From NCBI GenBank assembly GCA_036556905.1, contig DATBIM010000033.1:21630-85629 (forward strand): DNA of 64,000 nucleotides, read 5' to 3'. Shown in pieces: positions 1 to 9,429 of the stretch. Both the position numbers and the translations under genes were made by a program. Every line of letters begins with the position of its first letter. Position 1 is the stretch's first letter. Under the pieces are notes generated by a model. That model did no database searches and was not told the DNA's origin. It saw only the letters and a program-made list of their open reading frames with translations. Source of the stretch: 40CM-4-69-5 sp036556905 (GTDB lineage: Bacteria; Methylomirabilota; Methylomirabilia; Rokubacteriales; CSP1-6).

Positions 1-660
1 GGCCAGCATCTCCTCGATGCCGGGCCGCAGGCGATGGCTCTTGCCCTGCTCCCGTCCGGTCGGCGGCGTCCACTCGTAGCGGGGCCGGTAGGCGCACTCG
101 GGCAGCCAGATCCCGCGGGGGGCCCGGCCGAAGTGGCGGCGATGGGTCTCCACGGCGGTACGGAGCTGCAGGTGAATCGATTCGTCCCGGGACAGCAGGG
201 GCAGGTACCCATGGGTGGCGGCGCAGGTGATGATCTCCAGGTGGCCCTGGCGCTCCAGGTCGGCAAGGGTTCCGGGAATGTCACCCCCGATGCGGCGGTG
301 CAGCTCCCACATCCGCTCGTAGAAGGCTTCCCAGAAGTCGGTCAGCTTGACCAGATCGTGACGGCCCTCGCGCTCGAAGTGGACCCGAGTATCGGTGCAG
401 GCGCGGCGGACGTTCTGGTGGTAGAAGGCCAGCTCCTGCTGGAACTCGGGCGCGGCGAGCTGCTCGGCGAGCACGGGCGACACGTTGATGGTCCACCGGG
501 GCGAGATGCCGTCGGCCACGAGCCGGTGCAGGGTCTCCAGCAGCGGCAGGTAGCACTCGAAGGCCGCCTCGCACAGCCAGTCGCTGCCATGGGGCCAGCG
601 ACCGTGGTTGACCACCATCGGAAGATGAGTATGCAGAACCAGAGCAAACGGGTAACTCAT
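1..660 (-). CDS. GH57 1,4-alpha-glucan branching enzyme, N-terminal part (cut by window edge)
   Basis: The frame opens with ATG at 660 and stays open for 220 codons to the window edge, so the C-terminus is missing. The N-terminus carries the GH57 signature HTHLP (residues 10-14). WLPECAY near residues 185-191 contains the glutamate (E188) that is the nucleophile in characterised GH57 branching enzymes. Family members build alpha-1,6 branches in glycogen-like glucans in the cytoplasm. The gene is divergent from treZ with only about 38 bases between the two starts, which fits a shared glycogen/trehalose role. A GH57 4-alpha-glucanotransferase or amylase is a less likely alternative; the missing C-terminal half would decide. 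Confidence 0.85.
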   Translation of the reverse strand, partial: MSYPFALVLHTHLPMVVNHGRWPHGSDWLCEAAFECYLPLLETLHRLVADGISPRWTINVSPVLAEQLAAPEFQQELAFYHQNVRRACTDTRVHFEREGRHDLVKLTDFWEAFYERMWELHRRIGGDIPGTLADLERQGHLEIITCAATHGYLPLLSRDESIHLQLRTAVETHRRHFGRAPRGIWLPECAYRPRYEWTPPTGREQGKSHRLRPGIEEMLA

Positions 661-698
661 GGCCACGCACCCTTCGTCGGTGCCCCCCATTGGACCGT

Positions 699-2495
699 AT
701 GAACGGACTGGGCGCAAGCCTCCGCAACGGTAGCGTCACCTTTCGCGTGTGGGCCCCGCGCTGCCGGAGCGTGGAGGCGGTTATCGAGGGCCGCCCCACC
801 CAGGCGCTGTGGCGGGGCGACGACGGCGTGTACTCGCTGACCCTGCCCCGCCTCGGCGCCGGCACCCGCTACCAGTACAGGCTCGACGGCGAGCGCTACC
901 GGCCGGACCCCGTGTCCCGATGGCAGCCCGAGGGGGTGCATGGCCCCTCGGCGGTCGTCGATCCCACGGCCTTCAGCTGGACCGACGCAGACTTTCCCGG
1001 TCACGCCCGGGCCGAGCTGGTCTTCTACGAGCTGCACGTCGGCACCTTCACGGCGGCGGGGACGTTCGAGGCCATCATTCCCTATCTGGAGCCCCTGGCC
1101 GACCTCGGGGTGACGGCGATCGAGCTCATGCCGATCGCCGAGTTCCCGGGTTCCCGCAACTGGGGCTACGACGGGGTGCACCTGTTCGCGCCGCAGTCGA
1201 CCTACGGCGGCCCCCGCGGCCTGCGCCGGCTGGTCGATGCCTGCCACGGCCGGGGGCTCAGCGTGGTGCTGGACGTGGTCTACAACCACCTGGGCCCGGA
1301 GGGCAACTACCTGGCCGAGTTCGGGCCCTACTTCACCGAGCGCTACGAGACCCCGTGGGGGCCGGCCGTGAACTTCGATGGCCCCGATAGCGCGCCCGTC
1401 CGCCGGCACTTCGTGGAGAACGCCCGGTACTGGGTACGCGAGTTCCACATCGACGGGCTGCGGCTGGACGCCATCCACTCCATCTTCGACGGGAGCCGGC
1501 TCCACATCCTGGCCGAGATCGCCGAGGCCGCCCGGGCCGAGGCGGCCCGCCTGGGCCGACCCGTACACGTCATCGCCGAATCGCACGACAACGACCGGAA
1601 AATCGTGCTGCCGGCCGACCAGGGAGGGCTCGGGCTGGACGCCATGTGGTCCGACGACTTCCACCACGCCGTGCACGCGCACCTGACCGGCGAGCGCGTC
1701 GGGTATTACGGTGACTTCGGGGATCCCGGCCAGCTGGCCAAGGCCCTGGCCGAGGGGTTCGCCGTCCAGGGGGAGTACTCGGAATACTTCGGCCGGCCGC
1801 GCGGCACCCCGAGCGCCGACCTGCAGGGCGATCGCTTCGTCGTCTGCATTCAGAACCACGACCAGGTCGGCAACCGCGCCCAGGGCGACCGGCTCACCGC
1901 CGTCCTGCCCTTCGAGGCGGTGAAGCTGGCCGCCGGGCTGATGTTCGCCGCGCCGGCCCTGCCTCTGCTCTTCATGGGTGAGGAGTACGGCGAGACGGCG
2001 CCCTTCCAGTTCTTCACGTCCTTCCTCGACCGCGAGCTGGCGGCCGCCGTCCGCCGGGGACGGACGGCCGAGTTCAGCCGCTTCGCCTGGCAAGGCGCCG
2101 TTCCCGACCCCGGCGACCCGGCCACGTTCGTGCGCTCGCGCGTGAACCACGCGCTGGCCACAGCGCCCCGCCATCGCGCCCTGCGCGAGTACTACCGCGC
2201 CTGGCTCGCCCTGCGGCGCACGCATCCGGCGCTGGGCGCCGCCCACAAGGAGCTGGCGCGGGCGGTCCTCGAGCCCTCGCAGGCCGTGCTGTCGGTGATC
2301 CGCAGCGCGCCGAACGGGGAGACGATCCGCGTGGCGGCCAACCTCACCGGCGAGCGTCAGCCCTGGGCGCCGGCGCCGTCGTGGCGGCTGCTGCTCGATA
2401 GCGCCGAGGCACGCTTCGGGGGCGCGTCCCCCCGGGGACGCGGGCCCACGCGTCTGGACGCCTTCCAGGTCTTGGTGTACGAGCAGGCGCGCTGA
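699..2495 (+). CDS. treZ: Malto-oligosyltrehalose trehalohydrolase TreZ (GH13)
   Basis: A 598-residue protein, close to the usual TreZ length of about 600. It has an N-terminal CBM48/isoamylase-like domain (about residues 1-100) and a GH13 barrel. FYELHVGTFT is present, and the three catalytic acids can be placed: nucleophile D257 in DGLRLDA, acid/base E294 in VIAES, and D388 in QNHDQVGNRA. TreZ releases trehalose from malto-oligosyltrehalose made by TreY, so a treY gene is expected nearby outside the window. I chose ATG 699; a TTG at 690 would add three residues (MDR) before it. The hemL-like gene follows after 20 bases. Confidence 0.95.
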   Translation: MNGLGASLRNGSVTFRVWAPRCRSVEAVIEGRPTQALWRGDDGVYSLTLPRLGAGTRYQYRLDGERYRPDPVSRWQPEGVHGPSAVVDPTAFSWTDADFPGHARAELVFYELHVGTFTAAGTFEAIIPYLEPLADLGVTAIELMPIAEFPGSRNWGYDGVHLFAPQSTYGGPRGLRRLVDACHGRGLSVVLDVVYNHLGPEGNYLAEFGPYFTERYETPWGPAVNFDGPDSAPVRRHFVENARYWVREFHIDGLRLDAIHSIFDGSRLHILAEIAEAARAEAARLGRPVHVIAESHDNDRKIVLPADQGGLGLDAMWSDDFHHAVHAHLTGERVGYYGDFGDPGQLAKALAEGFAVQGEYSEYFGRPRGTPSADLQGDRFVVCIQNHDQVGNRAQGDRLTAVLPFEAVKLAAGLMFAAPALPLLFMGEEYGETAPFQFFTSFLDRELAAAVRRGRTAEFSRFAWQGAVPDPGDPATFVRSRVNHALATAPRHRALREYYRAWLALRRTHPALGAAHKELARAVLEPSQAVLSVIRSAPNGETIRVAANLTGERQPWAPAPSWRLLLDSAEARFGGASPRGRGPTRLDAFQVLVYEQAR

Positions 2496-2515
2496 TCGCG
2501 TATCATGGAAATGCG

Positions 2516-3838
2516 ATGACGATCCGCGAGACATACCTGGCGAAGCATCCCACCTCGGCGCGCCTCGCCGAGCGGGCTCGCCAGGCCATCCCCGGAGGCG
2601 TCACCCACGACATCCGTCACCTGCAGCCGTTCGCCCCCTACATCGACCGCGCCGCTGCCAGCCGCAAGTGGGACGTCGACGGCAACGAGTACATCGACTT
2701 CTGGATGGGGCACGGCGCGCTGTTCCTGGGTCACTGCCACCCCGCGGTCGTCAAGGCGGTGCAGGCGCAGATGGAGCGGGGGACCCACCTGGGTGCCAGC
2801 CACGAGCTGGAGATCCGTTGGGCCGAGCTGGTGAATCGCCTCGTTCCCTGCGCGGAGCTGACCCGGTTCACCATGTCGGGCACGGAGGCCACGCACCTGG
2901 CCATGCGGGTGGCCCGCGCCCACACGGGCCGCTCGCGGGTCGTGAAGCTCGCCGGTCACTTCCACGGCTGGCACGACGGGGCGGTGGCGGCGGTGAATCC
3001 GCCCTACGATGTCCCGCTGTCCGCCGGGGTACCCGTGGCGACGCTGGACCAGGTAGTGATCTGTCCGGCCAACGACATCAAGGCCGTCGAGCTCGCGCTC
3101 GCGCGAGGGGATGTCGCCGCCGTCATCCTGGAGCCGGCCGGCGGCCAGGCCGGCACCACGCCCACCATCCCGGGTTATCTGCTGGAATTGCGGGCCGTCA
3201 CCGCCAAACACGGCGTCGTGCTCATCTTCGACGAGGTCATCACCGGATTCCGCTACGCGCCCGGCGGGGCCCAGGAGTACTTCGGGGTCACCCCCGACCT
3301 CACCACGCTGGCCAAGATCGTGGCGGGCGGCTTGCCGGGCGGGGCCCTGGCCGGCGCGCGGGACATCATGTCGATCATCGCCCACCGGGGCGATCCCGAC
3401 TGGGACCGCAGCCAGCGGGTGGCCCACGCCGGGACCTTCAACGCCAACCCGCTCTCCGCGGCCGCCGCCATCGCCACGCTCGAGCTGTGTGCGGACGCCT
3501 CGCTGCAGGCGCGCGCCGGCAAGGCCGGCGAGGAGCTGCGGCGGGCGCTCGGCGAGGCCATGCGGCGCATCGGCGTGCCGGGGACCTGCTACGGCGAGTC
3601 CTCGATCTACCACGTGTCGTTCGAGGGCAAGCCCGGGCTGGCCGGGTTCGACCGGCCGCGCCAGGGCGCCCTCTATCACGTGCTCCGCTGCGCGCTCCTC
3701 AACGAGGGCGTCGACTGCTCGGCGAATCACGGCTGGGTGTCGGCCGTCCACACCGACGAGGACATCGCCAGGACGATCGCGGCCTACGAGCGGGCGTTCC
3801 GGGCGATGGCCGCCGAGCGGGTGTTCGGCGCCGCATGA
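2516..3838 (+). CDS. Glutamate-1-semialdehyde 2,1-aminomutase-like class III aminotransferase
   Basis: A PLP enzyme of 440 residues in the class III (ornithine-type) fold. The N-terminus IPGGVTHD and the motif GNEYIDFWMGHGALFLGH resemble glutamate-1-semialdehyde aminomutase. FDEVITGFR is followed by the PLP-binding lysine K267 in TLAKIVAGGLPGGA. Glutamate-1-semialdehyde aminomutase moves an amino group within its substrate to give 5-aminolevulinate. This protein differs from HemL in several conserved positions and sits in a non-haem-biosynthesis context, so I would not call it hemL. It could be a beta-amino-acid or amino-sugar transaminase. Its stop overlaps the next start by ATGA. Confidence 0.8.
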   Translation: MTIRETYLAKHPTSARLAERARQAIPGGVTHDIRHLQPFAPYIDRAAASRKWDVDGNEYIDFWMGHGALFLGHCHPAVVKAVQAQMERGTHLGASHELEIRWAELVNRLVPCAELTRFTMSGTEATHLAMRVARAHTGRSRVVKLAGHFHGWHDGAVAAVNPPYDVPLSAGVPVATLDQVVICPANDIKAVELALARGDVAAVILEPAGGQAGTTPTIPGYLLELRAVTAKHGVVLIFDEVITGFRYAPGGAQEYFGVTPDLTTLAKIVAGGLPGGALAGARDIMSIIAHRGDPDWDRSQRVAHAGTFNANPLSAAAAIATLELCADASLQARAGKAGEELRRALGEAMRRIGVPGTCYGESSIYHVSFEGKPGLAGFDRPRQGALYHVLRCALLNEGVDCSANHGWVSAVHTDEDIARTIAAYERAFRAMAAERVFGAA

Positions 3839-4278
3839 GACGGGGCCCCCTGGCCGCGGCGGGGGGAGGGCTCGCGCTGCTCGTCCTGACTGGCGGCATG
3901 CTCGTCGGGGGCTGCACCTACTATCCCGGCGTGGTCGACATGGGCGGGGTCCGCCTGCGTCCCGAGGAGGGTCGTGCCGTCCGCGCGGGCAACGGCCAGG
4001 ACGCGGCCGTGTACTTCAAGCTCAACAGCACCGGCAAGTACGGCGACGTGCTCACGGGCGCCGAGTCGCCGCTGGCCCGGCGGGCCGAGCTGCGGGGGCC
4101 GGGCGGCCCGGTGACCCAGATCGAGATCCCCGGGGCCAGCGTCGTGACCTTCGATCGCGGCGGGCCCCACATCGCGCTCGCCGACTTCACCCGGGCGCTG
4201 CAGGCGGGCGAGGTCATCATCATCACCCTGCACTTCGAGAAGTCGGGGCCGCTGGGGCTCGTCACCGTCGTCGAATAG
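3835..4278 (+). CDS. PCu(A)C-like lipoprotein lacking most copper ligands
   Basis: A 147-residue predicted lipoprotein: a hydrophobic N-terminus ends in LVGGC with the lipid-bearing cysteine at C27. The rest follows the PCu(A)C copper-chaperone fold (AAVYFKLNSTG near the start of the domain, a late GGPHIALADF, and LHFEKSGPLGLVTVVE at the end). The usual ligand pattern is H(M)-X10-M-X21-H-X-M. Here the first His/Met pair is absent, and the last motif keeps His but has Ala where Met is expected. The fold is therefore likely, but classical Cu(I) binding is doubtful. It overlaps the upstream transaminase and is 35 bases before a dihaem peroxidase. Confidence 0.65.
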   Translation: MRRGPLAAAGGGLALLVLTGGMLVGGCTYYPGVVDMGGVRLRPEEGRAVRAGNGQDAAVYFKLNSTGKYGDVLTGAESPLARRAELRGPGGPVTQIEIPGASVVTFDRGGPHIALADFTRALQAGEVIIITLHFEKSGPLGLVTVVE

Positions 4279-4313
4279 CGGTCGGCCCGCCGGCGGGCCC
4301 AGGAGCAGAGGCG

Positions 4314-5536
4314 ATGATCGCACGGATCCAGCAGGCCAGCCTCGTCGCGTCGCGCGTCGCCCTGGCCCTCGTCGGCGCGGCCTGCGTGGCGCTGCCGTGG
4401 GTCAGCTCGGCCGACGAGAGCGTCACGGCCAGGCCCGCGTTCACCGAGCGCGAGATCAGGACCATCCTGTCCCACGGCCCGTGGCCGGCGCCGGTGCCGG
4501 CTGACCCGACCAACCGGGTGTCGGGACATCCCGATGCCATCGAGCTCGGGACAGCCCTGTTCTTCGATCAGCGTCTCTCGAGCAGCGGCACGCTGGCCTG
4601 CGCTAGCTGCCACGTCCCCGAGCGCAACTGGACCGACAACCGCCGGCGCGGCGTCGGCATGGCCGAGCTGGATCGCAATACGCCGACGCTGATGAACCTG
4701 CGCGGGCAGCGCTGGTACGGCTGGGATGGCGCCGCCGACAGCCTGTGGTTCCAGAGCCTGCGCCCGATCGTGGATCCCCGCGAGCTGGCGGCGACGCCGC
4801 GTCATGTGGCCCAACTGGTGCGCCACGACGACCAGCTCTCCTGCCGCTACCGCAAGGTCTTCGGCACCCCACCGTCACCCACCGATGACGAAGCCGTGTT
4901 CGTGGATGTCGGGAAAGCCCTGGCTGCCTTCCAGGAAACGCTGGGGAGCGGACGCACGCCGTTCGACCAGTTCCGTGACGCCCTGGCCCAAGGGGCACCG
5001 CTGTCGTCGGTGAATTACTCCGAGCCGGCCCAGCGAGGGCTCCAGATCTTCATCGGCAAGGGCGGCTGCACCGCCTGCCATTCCGGTCCCAATTTCACCA
5101 ACGGCGAGTTCGCCAACACTGGCCTCTCGCGATTTGCCCCGCACGGCCGGCCCGATCCGGGACGCCCGGCGGGGATCCGGCATGTGCTGGACAGCCGGTT
5201 CAACGCGCTGGGCGCCTACAACGACGACAGGACGGGCGCCTTCGGCGCCCACACCCGTCAGGTCTCGCTCGAGGCGGCGACGCCCGGGGAGTTCAAGGTG
5301 CCCTCGCTGCGGAACTTGTTATTGACGGCACCGTTCGGGCGCGACGGACAGGTGGAGACGATCGCCGAGGTCGTGCGGCATTACTCGGGTCTGGATCCCG
5401 TCCGTCTGCACGCCAGGGACGGACAGCCCGCCCGGCCCCTGAACCTCACCCCGCGCGAGCAGACCGACCTGGTGGTCTTCCTGGAGTCGCTGAGCACCTT
5501 CGCCAATCCCTGGCGCCCTGACGACGCCGGGCGCTG

Positions 5537-5543
<7 letters not shown>
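4314..5543 (+). CDS. Dihaem cytochrome c peroxidase / MauG family protein
   Basis: A 409-residue periplasmic protein with an N-terminal signal peptide (about residues 1-33) and two c-type haem motifs, CASCH at 96-100 and CTACH at 252-256. The domain order matches the CcpA/MauG family, in which the two haems use peroxide or generate high-valent iron. The start is ATG 4314 with an AGGAG ribosome site at 4301-4305; the same frame is open much further upstream, but that part is a shadow of the preceding genes. The neighbour is a PCuAC-like lipoprotein. Whether it detoxifies peroxide or modifies a protein partner cannot be told from sequence. Confidence 0.9.
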
Positions 5544-5868
<325 letters not shown>

Positions 5869-6079
5869 GTACGTCCTGTCGTTTGAGGACAAGGTCACCG
5901 AATGGAAGGCAGCTCTGACTGACCCTGACAGAGACGTCCGACGGTTGAGGGCGGGCGGTTGGCTGGGCCCTGTCCGCCCACGTCCCACCTCCTGAGTCCT
6001 CCTGTTCTCAGGAGGTGGACAGTTCATCGGGGCCAGACCGGACCGGTTCAAGCCGTTCGCGTATCAAACCACCTACGGG
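5869..6079. other. Non-coding stretch beside the integrase remnant
   Basis: Together with the remnant this makes about 390 bases without an intact gene between tRNA-Phe and the GlsB-type gene. Apart from the 12-bp inverted repeat at 5985-6018 I see no recognisable gene, RNA or element end. Confidence 0.5.
5985..6018. repeat. 12-bp perfect inverted repeat, possible transcription stop
   Basis: ccacctcctgag (5985-5996) is the exact reverse complement of ctcaggaggtgg (6007-6018), with a ten-base loop. It lies about 60 bases past the stop of the leftward gene ending at 6080. It could act as a hairpin terminator for that gene, but no T-run follows in either direction. It could equally be an end of a lost mobile element. 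Confidence 0.4.
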
Positions 6080-6328
6080 TTACTGGAAGATTCCGACCGC
6101 CTTCAGGATGAAGATCAGCAGGACGGCCCCCAGCACTGCCACCACCCAGCCCACGATGGGGCCGCCGGTGGACAGTCCCAGCGCGCCGGCCAGCCAGAAC
6201 CCCAGGCTCGAGCCGATGATGCCGACCACGATGTTGGCTATGATGCCCATCTGCGCGTTCGTCTTCATGAGGATGCTGGCCAGCCAGCCCACGACGCCGC
6301 CCACGATCACCGTGACGATCCAGTGCAT
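6080..6328 (-). CDS. GlsB/YeaQ/YmgE-type small membrane stress protein
   Basis: An 82-residue protein made almost entirely of three hydrophobic segments, with the family pattern GGVVGWLASILMKT near the start, NIVVGIIGSSLGFWLAG in the middle and a final hydrophobic helix. This is the transglycosylase-associated/GlsB group, inner-membrane proteins often induced by stress whose biochemical role is not settled. The start is ATG 6328, preceded on the minus strand by a strong GAGGAGGAGA ribosome site; an ATG nine codons upstream would place this site inside the gene. Confidence 0.85.
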   Translation of the reverse strand: MHWIVTVIVGGVVGWLASILMKTNAQMGIIANIVVGIIGSSLGFWLAGALGLSTGGPIVGWVVAVLGAVLLIFILKAVGIFQ

Positions 6329-6355
6329 GCCCTCTCCTCCTCGATCTTCGTGCAT

Positions 6356-6717
6356 GGACTCTTGGGATTGCCTGGGACCGAAAGGATTCTACTCGAAAGC
6401 CACCACCAGAGGAGGAACACACGATGAGCCAATGTCGCCCCGATGACGCCATACCTGCTTGAGCTGAGCCAAGGTCGCGGGTGGCTCATGGCCCCAGCAA
6501 ACGGTGTCGTTATCGGCACCGGCGACGGATGCGGAACAGTTTTCTGGCAGGAGCCGGACGCGTGGCGATCCACGGGCGCGAGCAGCGGCGGCGGTGAGCC
6601 GAATCGGACGAACGAAAAGCCAGGAAGCACAGCGGGAGTCTCGCAGGCGGCGGTGGCTACGGCCGCCATGGACCGTCAGCGGGCTACAATCCCCGACGGC
6701 CCTTGGCCCGGAGGCGT
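6356..6717. other. Intergenic region between divergent genes
   Basis: A 362-base divergent gap. I find no convincing gene. A TACAAT hexamer (6685-6690) upstream of the outer-membrane gene could be a -10 element, but no good -35 box is at the right distance. A TAGAAT on the minus strand (about 6385-6390) could serve the GlsB-type gene, with the same reservation. Confidence 0.35.
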
Positions 6718-7882
6718 ATGCGAACGATTCGTGCAATCGCGATCATGACGGCCGTGGTGGTGTGCGCGCCCGCGGCCGGAGCCCAGATGACCATCACCCC
6801 TGAGCCGGGGACGACGCCGGCACAGTCGAGGTTCCGCTCGGCCGAAGACGGATGGCTCGATGTAGGCGGCTTTCTGGACGAGAAGTATGGGTTTCTCCCG
6901 ATCGTCAGACCCATCACCGAGCCGGCGGTCGGATACGGCGCGGCCGGGGCATTGGTGTTCATCAGCCAGCCGCTGGGCGCGACGCGGGCGGGATTCGGGC
7001 GGCCCGACATCACGATGGTGGGTGGGCTCGGAACCGAGAATGGCACGTGGGGCGTCATGGCCGGCGACGTGCGCCACTGGCTCGATGACCGGCTGCAGAC
7101 GCAGGCGGGCTTTGTCCGTCTGTCGGCGAACCTGGACTTCCATGGCCTCGGCCAGGACAGTCTCCTGCACGATCACCCTCTCCGGTACAACCTCGAGCCG
7201 ACGGGCGGATTCCTGCGGGCCAATTACCGCCTCGGCGACTCGGTCACCTGGGCAGGTCTCGCGTACGCCTTCTTCACGACCCGCGTCACGTTCGACGCGC
7301 CCGCGGGGACGCCCGGTCTGCCGGACTTTCCGCGAGACTCGGACGTCGGCGGGCTGACACCCTCCTTCACGTACGACACGCGAGATACTATCTTCACCCC
7401 GATTCGCGGCACGTTCCTCGAAGTCGCGGTGGGGGTGTTCAGCGCCGCGCTGGGCGGCGACGACGACTTTCAGCGCGTGCAGATCACGGCGATGCAGTTC
7501 ATCCCGCTCTCACCCGCGCTCTTCCTCGGACTGCGCGGCGATGGCGCGGCGAGCTTCGGTGACGCGCCCTTCTACTTGCGGCCATTCATCACCCTGCGGG
7601 GGGCCGATCATGCGCTACCAGGGCGAGGAGGTGGCGCAGGTCGAGGCCGAGCTTCGCTGGCAATTCTGGAAGCGCTTCAGCCTGGTGGGCTTCGCCGGAC
7701 TCGGCACGGCGTGGAACGACTTCGAACGCGTCGACAACGCCCAGACGATCGCCACCGGCGGTGTCGGGTTTCGTTACGAGCTAGCGCGAAAGCACGGCAT
7801 CCACATCGGCTTGGATGTTGCCTTCGCTCCGGACAACACCGCCGTCTATGTCCAGGTCGGCAGCGCCTGGGCCCGACCCTGA
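6718..7882 (+). pseudogene. BamA/TamA-like outer-membrane surface antigen, single-base frameshift
   Basis: The first part, from ATG 6718 with GGAGG upstream, begins with a signal peptide ending near AAGAQ. It continues as a beta-barrel protein with TPSFTYDTRDTIFTPIRGT, typical of the bacterial surface antigen (Omp85 barrel) family. At a run of six G (7598-7603) the frame is lost. Dropping one G restores LRGPIMRYQGEEVAQVEAEL and the barrel end LVGFAGLGTAWNDF up to the stop at 7880-7882. The joined product would be about 387 residues, without obvious POTRA domains. Either the gene is inactivated, or phase-variable through the G tract, or the G tract is a sequencing error. Confidence 0.75.
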
Positions 7883-7930
7883 CCGCGGCCGCCTCTCGCA
7901 GATTCTCAATAGCCTGCTGGGGATGCTCCT

Positions 7931-8266
7931 CTAGCGCGGCGGCGAGGTCCACGCGCGCTTGAACGCATCGAGCACGGTCGACTTGGGGTTTGCCGTGCAG
8001 AGACGCATGGCCTCATCGATGCGTTTCCCTGCCACCTCGGCATCCCAGGTCTGTGCCTTCTGGGTTCCATCGACGTAGCCATTCATATAGACAAGGATCC
8101 CCTCTCGCACCATCCGATGGGGCACCGCCGCTAATTCCTCACAGGTGAATTTGTTGAGCTCGAGTTTTCGCAGCGGCGCCCCGTAGTCGCCTTGCGCGGC
8201 CACGGGTGGCACGATACTGGCCAGCGACACAGCCGCGGCGATCCAGGTCAGCACACCCAGACCCAT
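7931..8266 (-). CDS. HdeA/HdeB-like small periplasmic protein
   Basis: A 111-residue secreted protein. After a signal peptide (about 1-25, ending PPVAAQ) it shows the HdeA-type pattern: a cysteine in FTCEELAAVP, then VYMNGYVDG, and a second cysteine in AMRLCTANP that could form the conserved disulphide. HdeA proteins are acid-activated periplasmic chaperones; a chaperone role here is inferred from family only. I chose ATG 8266 because GGAGGT lies about ten bases before it and the signal peptide begins there; an open frame continues about 65 codons further upstream. It is convergent with the outer-membrane gene. Confidence 0.65.
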   Translation of the reverse strand: MGLGVLTWIAAAVSLASIVPPVAAQGDYGAPLRKLELNKFTCEELAAVPHRMVREGILVYMNGYVDGTQKAQTWDAEVAGKRIDEAMRLCTANPKSTVLDAFKRAWTSPPR

Positions 8267-8466
8267 GTGGGATGACCTCCAGGCCGCCTTTGCCAGCGAC
8301 CGACATGCCGGCGACGAGCATTCCACGAAATCGCCCAGGTCGGGTTTCATGATGACAACCTCGCAATGCGAGAGCCCAGGCGCGGAGGCGAGCGTAGCCC
8401 GCCATGCCCCGGCAGTCAATCGGATCGATCTTTGACTCCTGCCCGATCGGTGGCGCACCATAGCTC

Positions 8467-9429
8467 ATGGAGATCGTGGCCGCCGTCGCCCGGCTGAGAG
8501 TGGCGAACGTCCTCTCCCCGACCCAGGCCGCCCTCTTCGACCGCGTGGCCCGGCGGCACCTCGTCTCCGTCCGCTTCGAGGTCAGAGTACTCCTCTACCT
8601 CGGCGTCGTTCTCCTGACGTCTGGAGTCGGACTCCTGCTTGCCGAGCACCATCGAGAGCTGGGTCCGTGGGTCATCGCCGTGGCGATCGGTCTCGCCGCC
8701 GCCGGCTGCCTTTTCTGGGTGAGCCGCCAGGCGGCGCCGTTCTCGTGGGACGAGGTTTCCTCTCCGAACCTGGCTTTCGACTACGTGCTGCTCCTGGGGC
8801 TCCTGCTTTTCGCCTCCGACCTCGCGTACGTCGAGGCGCAGTTCACGCTGCTGGGGCCCAGGTGGACGCACCACCTCCTCGTCGTGGGAGTGGTCTACGT
8901 GCTGGCCGCCTACCGGTGGGACTCGCGGACCGTTCTCGGCCTCGCCCTCACCACGCTCGCCGCGTGGCGGGGGGTGTCCGTCGTTCTGATCTCCGGCTCG
9001 TTTGGCACGGGTGACGCGAGCGCGCTGCGCTCGAATAGCCTCGCGCTCGGCGCTCTCTACGTCGGGGCCGGCGCGCTTTCGGTCCGGTGGAAGCGGAAGC
9101 CCCACTTCGAGGAAATCTTCGCCAATGCCGGACTCCTGCTGGTCCTGGGCGCGCTCGTCTCCGGAGTCCTGGGGGACCAGCCGATGTGGGGTGTCTGGCT
9201 CGCCGGGCTTCTCTCCACGGCGGGCCTTGTCATGCTGCTCGCGTTCCGCCTCGGGCGCTCCCTCTACTTCGCCCAGGGAGTGCTGGCCGCGTACGTCGGC
9301 CTCCTGCGACTCCTGTTCGCGCCTTACGGCCGCCAGGCGAGCAGCCTCCCACTCCTCCTCGCCGCGCTGCTGGGCATCGGGGCGCTCACGCTCATCTTTG
9401 CGGCTCATCGCCGGATGACCGAGCGATGA
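8467..9429 (+). CDS. Multi-pass membrane protein, DUF2157-like
   Basis: A 320-residue protein. The N-terminal cytosolic stretch (about 40 residues, with LSPTQAALFDRVARR) is followed by roughly eight to nine hydrophobic segments up to the C-terminus. This layout resembles DUF2157 membrane proteins, whose function is unknown. The last codons overlap the next gene by ATGA (9426-9429), so the two are probably made together. No catalytic motif is visible. Confidence 0.7.
   Translation: MEIVAAVARLRVANVLSPTQAALFDRVARRHLVSVRFEVRVLLYLGVVLLTSGVGLLLAEHHRELGPWVIAVAIGLAAAGCLFWVSRQAAPFSWDEVSSPNLAFDYVLLLGLLLFASDLAYVEAQFTLLGPRWTHHLLVVGVVYVLAAYRWDSRTVLGLALTTLAAWRGVSVVLISGSFGTGDASALRSNSLALGALYVGAGALSVRWKRKPHFEEIFANAGLLLVLGALVSGVLGDQPMWGVWLAGLLSTAGLVMLLAFRLGRSLYFAQGVLAAYVGLLRLLFAPYGRQASSLPLLLAALLGIGALTLIFAAHRRMTER

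Noticed and set aside
657..2534. A very long open frame on the strand opposite treZ
   Set aside because: High GC keeps antisense frames open; the sense frame carries all TreZ catalytic motifs and the antisense protein has only low-complexity content.
2516..3838. Assignment as hemL
   Set aside because: The fold and PLP lysine fit, but conserved aminomutase positions differ and no tetrapyrrole genes are near.
4284..4299. A 16-base perfect palindrome (ggcccgcc/ggcgggcc) between the lipoprotein and peroxidase genes
   Set aside because: All-GC palindromes arise easily in this composition, there is no loop or T-run, and it lies just before a ribosome site; no function can be supported.
3111..4313. 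An upstream extension of the dihaem peroxidase frame across two other genes
   Set aside because: The extension is Arg/Pro/Ser-rich shadow sequence; ATG 4314 has a ribosome site and begins a proper signal peptide.
6443..6748. An open frame of about 100 codons in the divergent gap before the outer-membrane gene
   Set aside because: No ribosome site, no recognisable domain, and it overlaps the start of the barrel gene in another frame.
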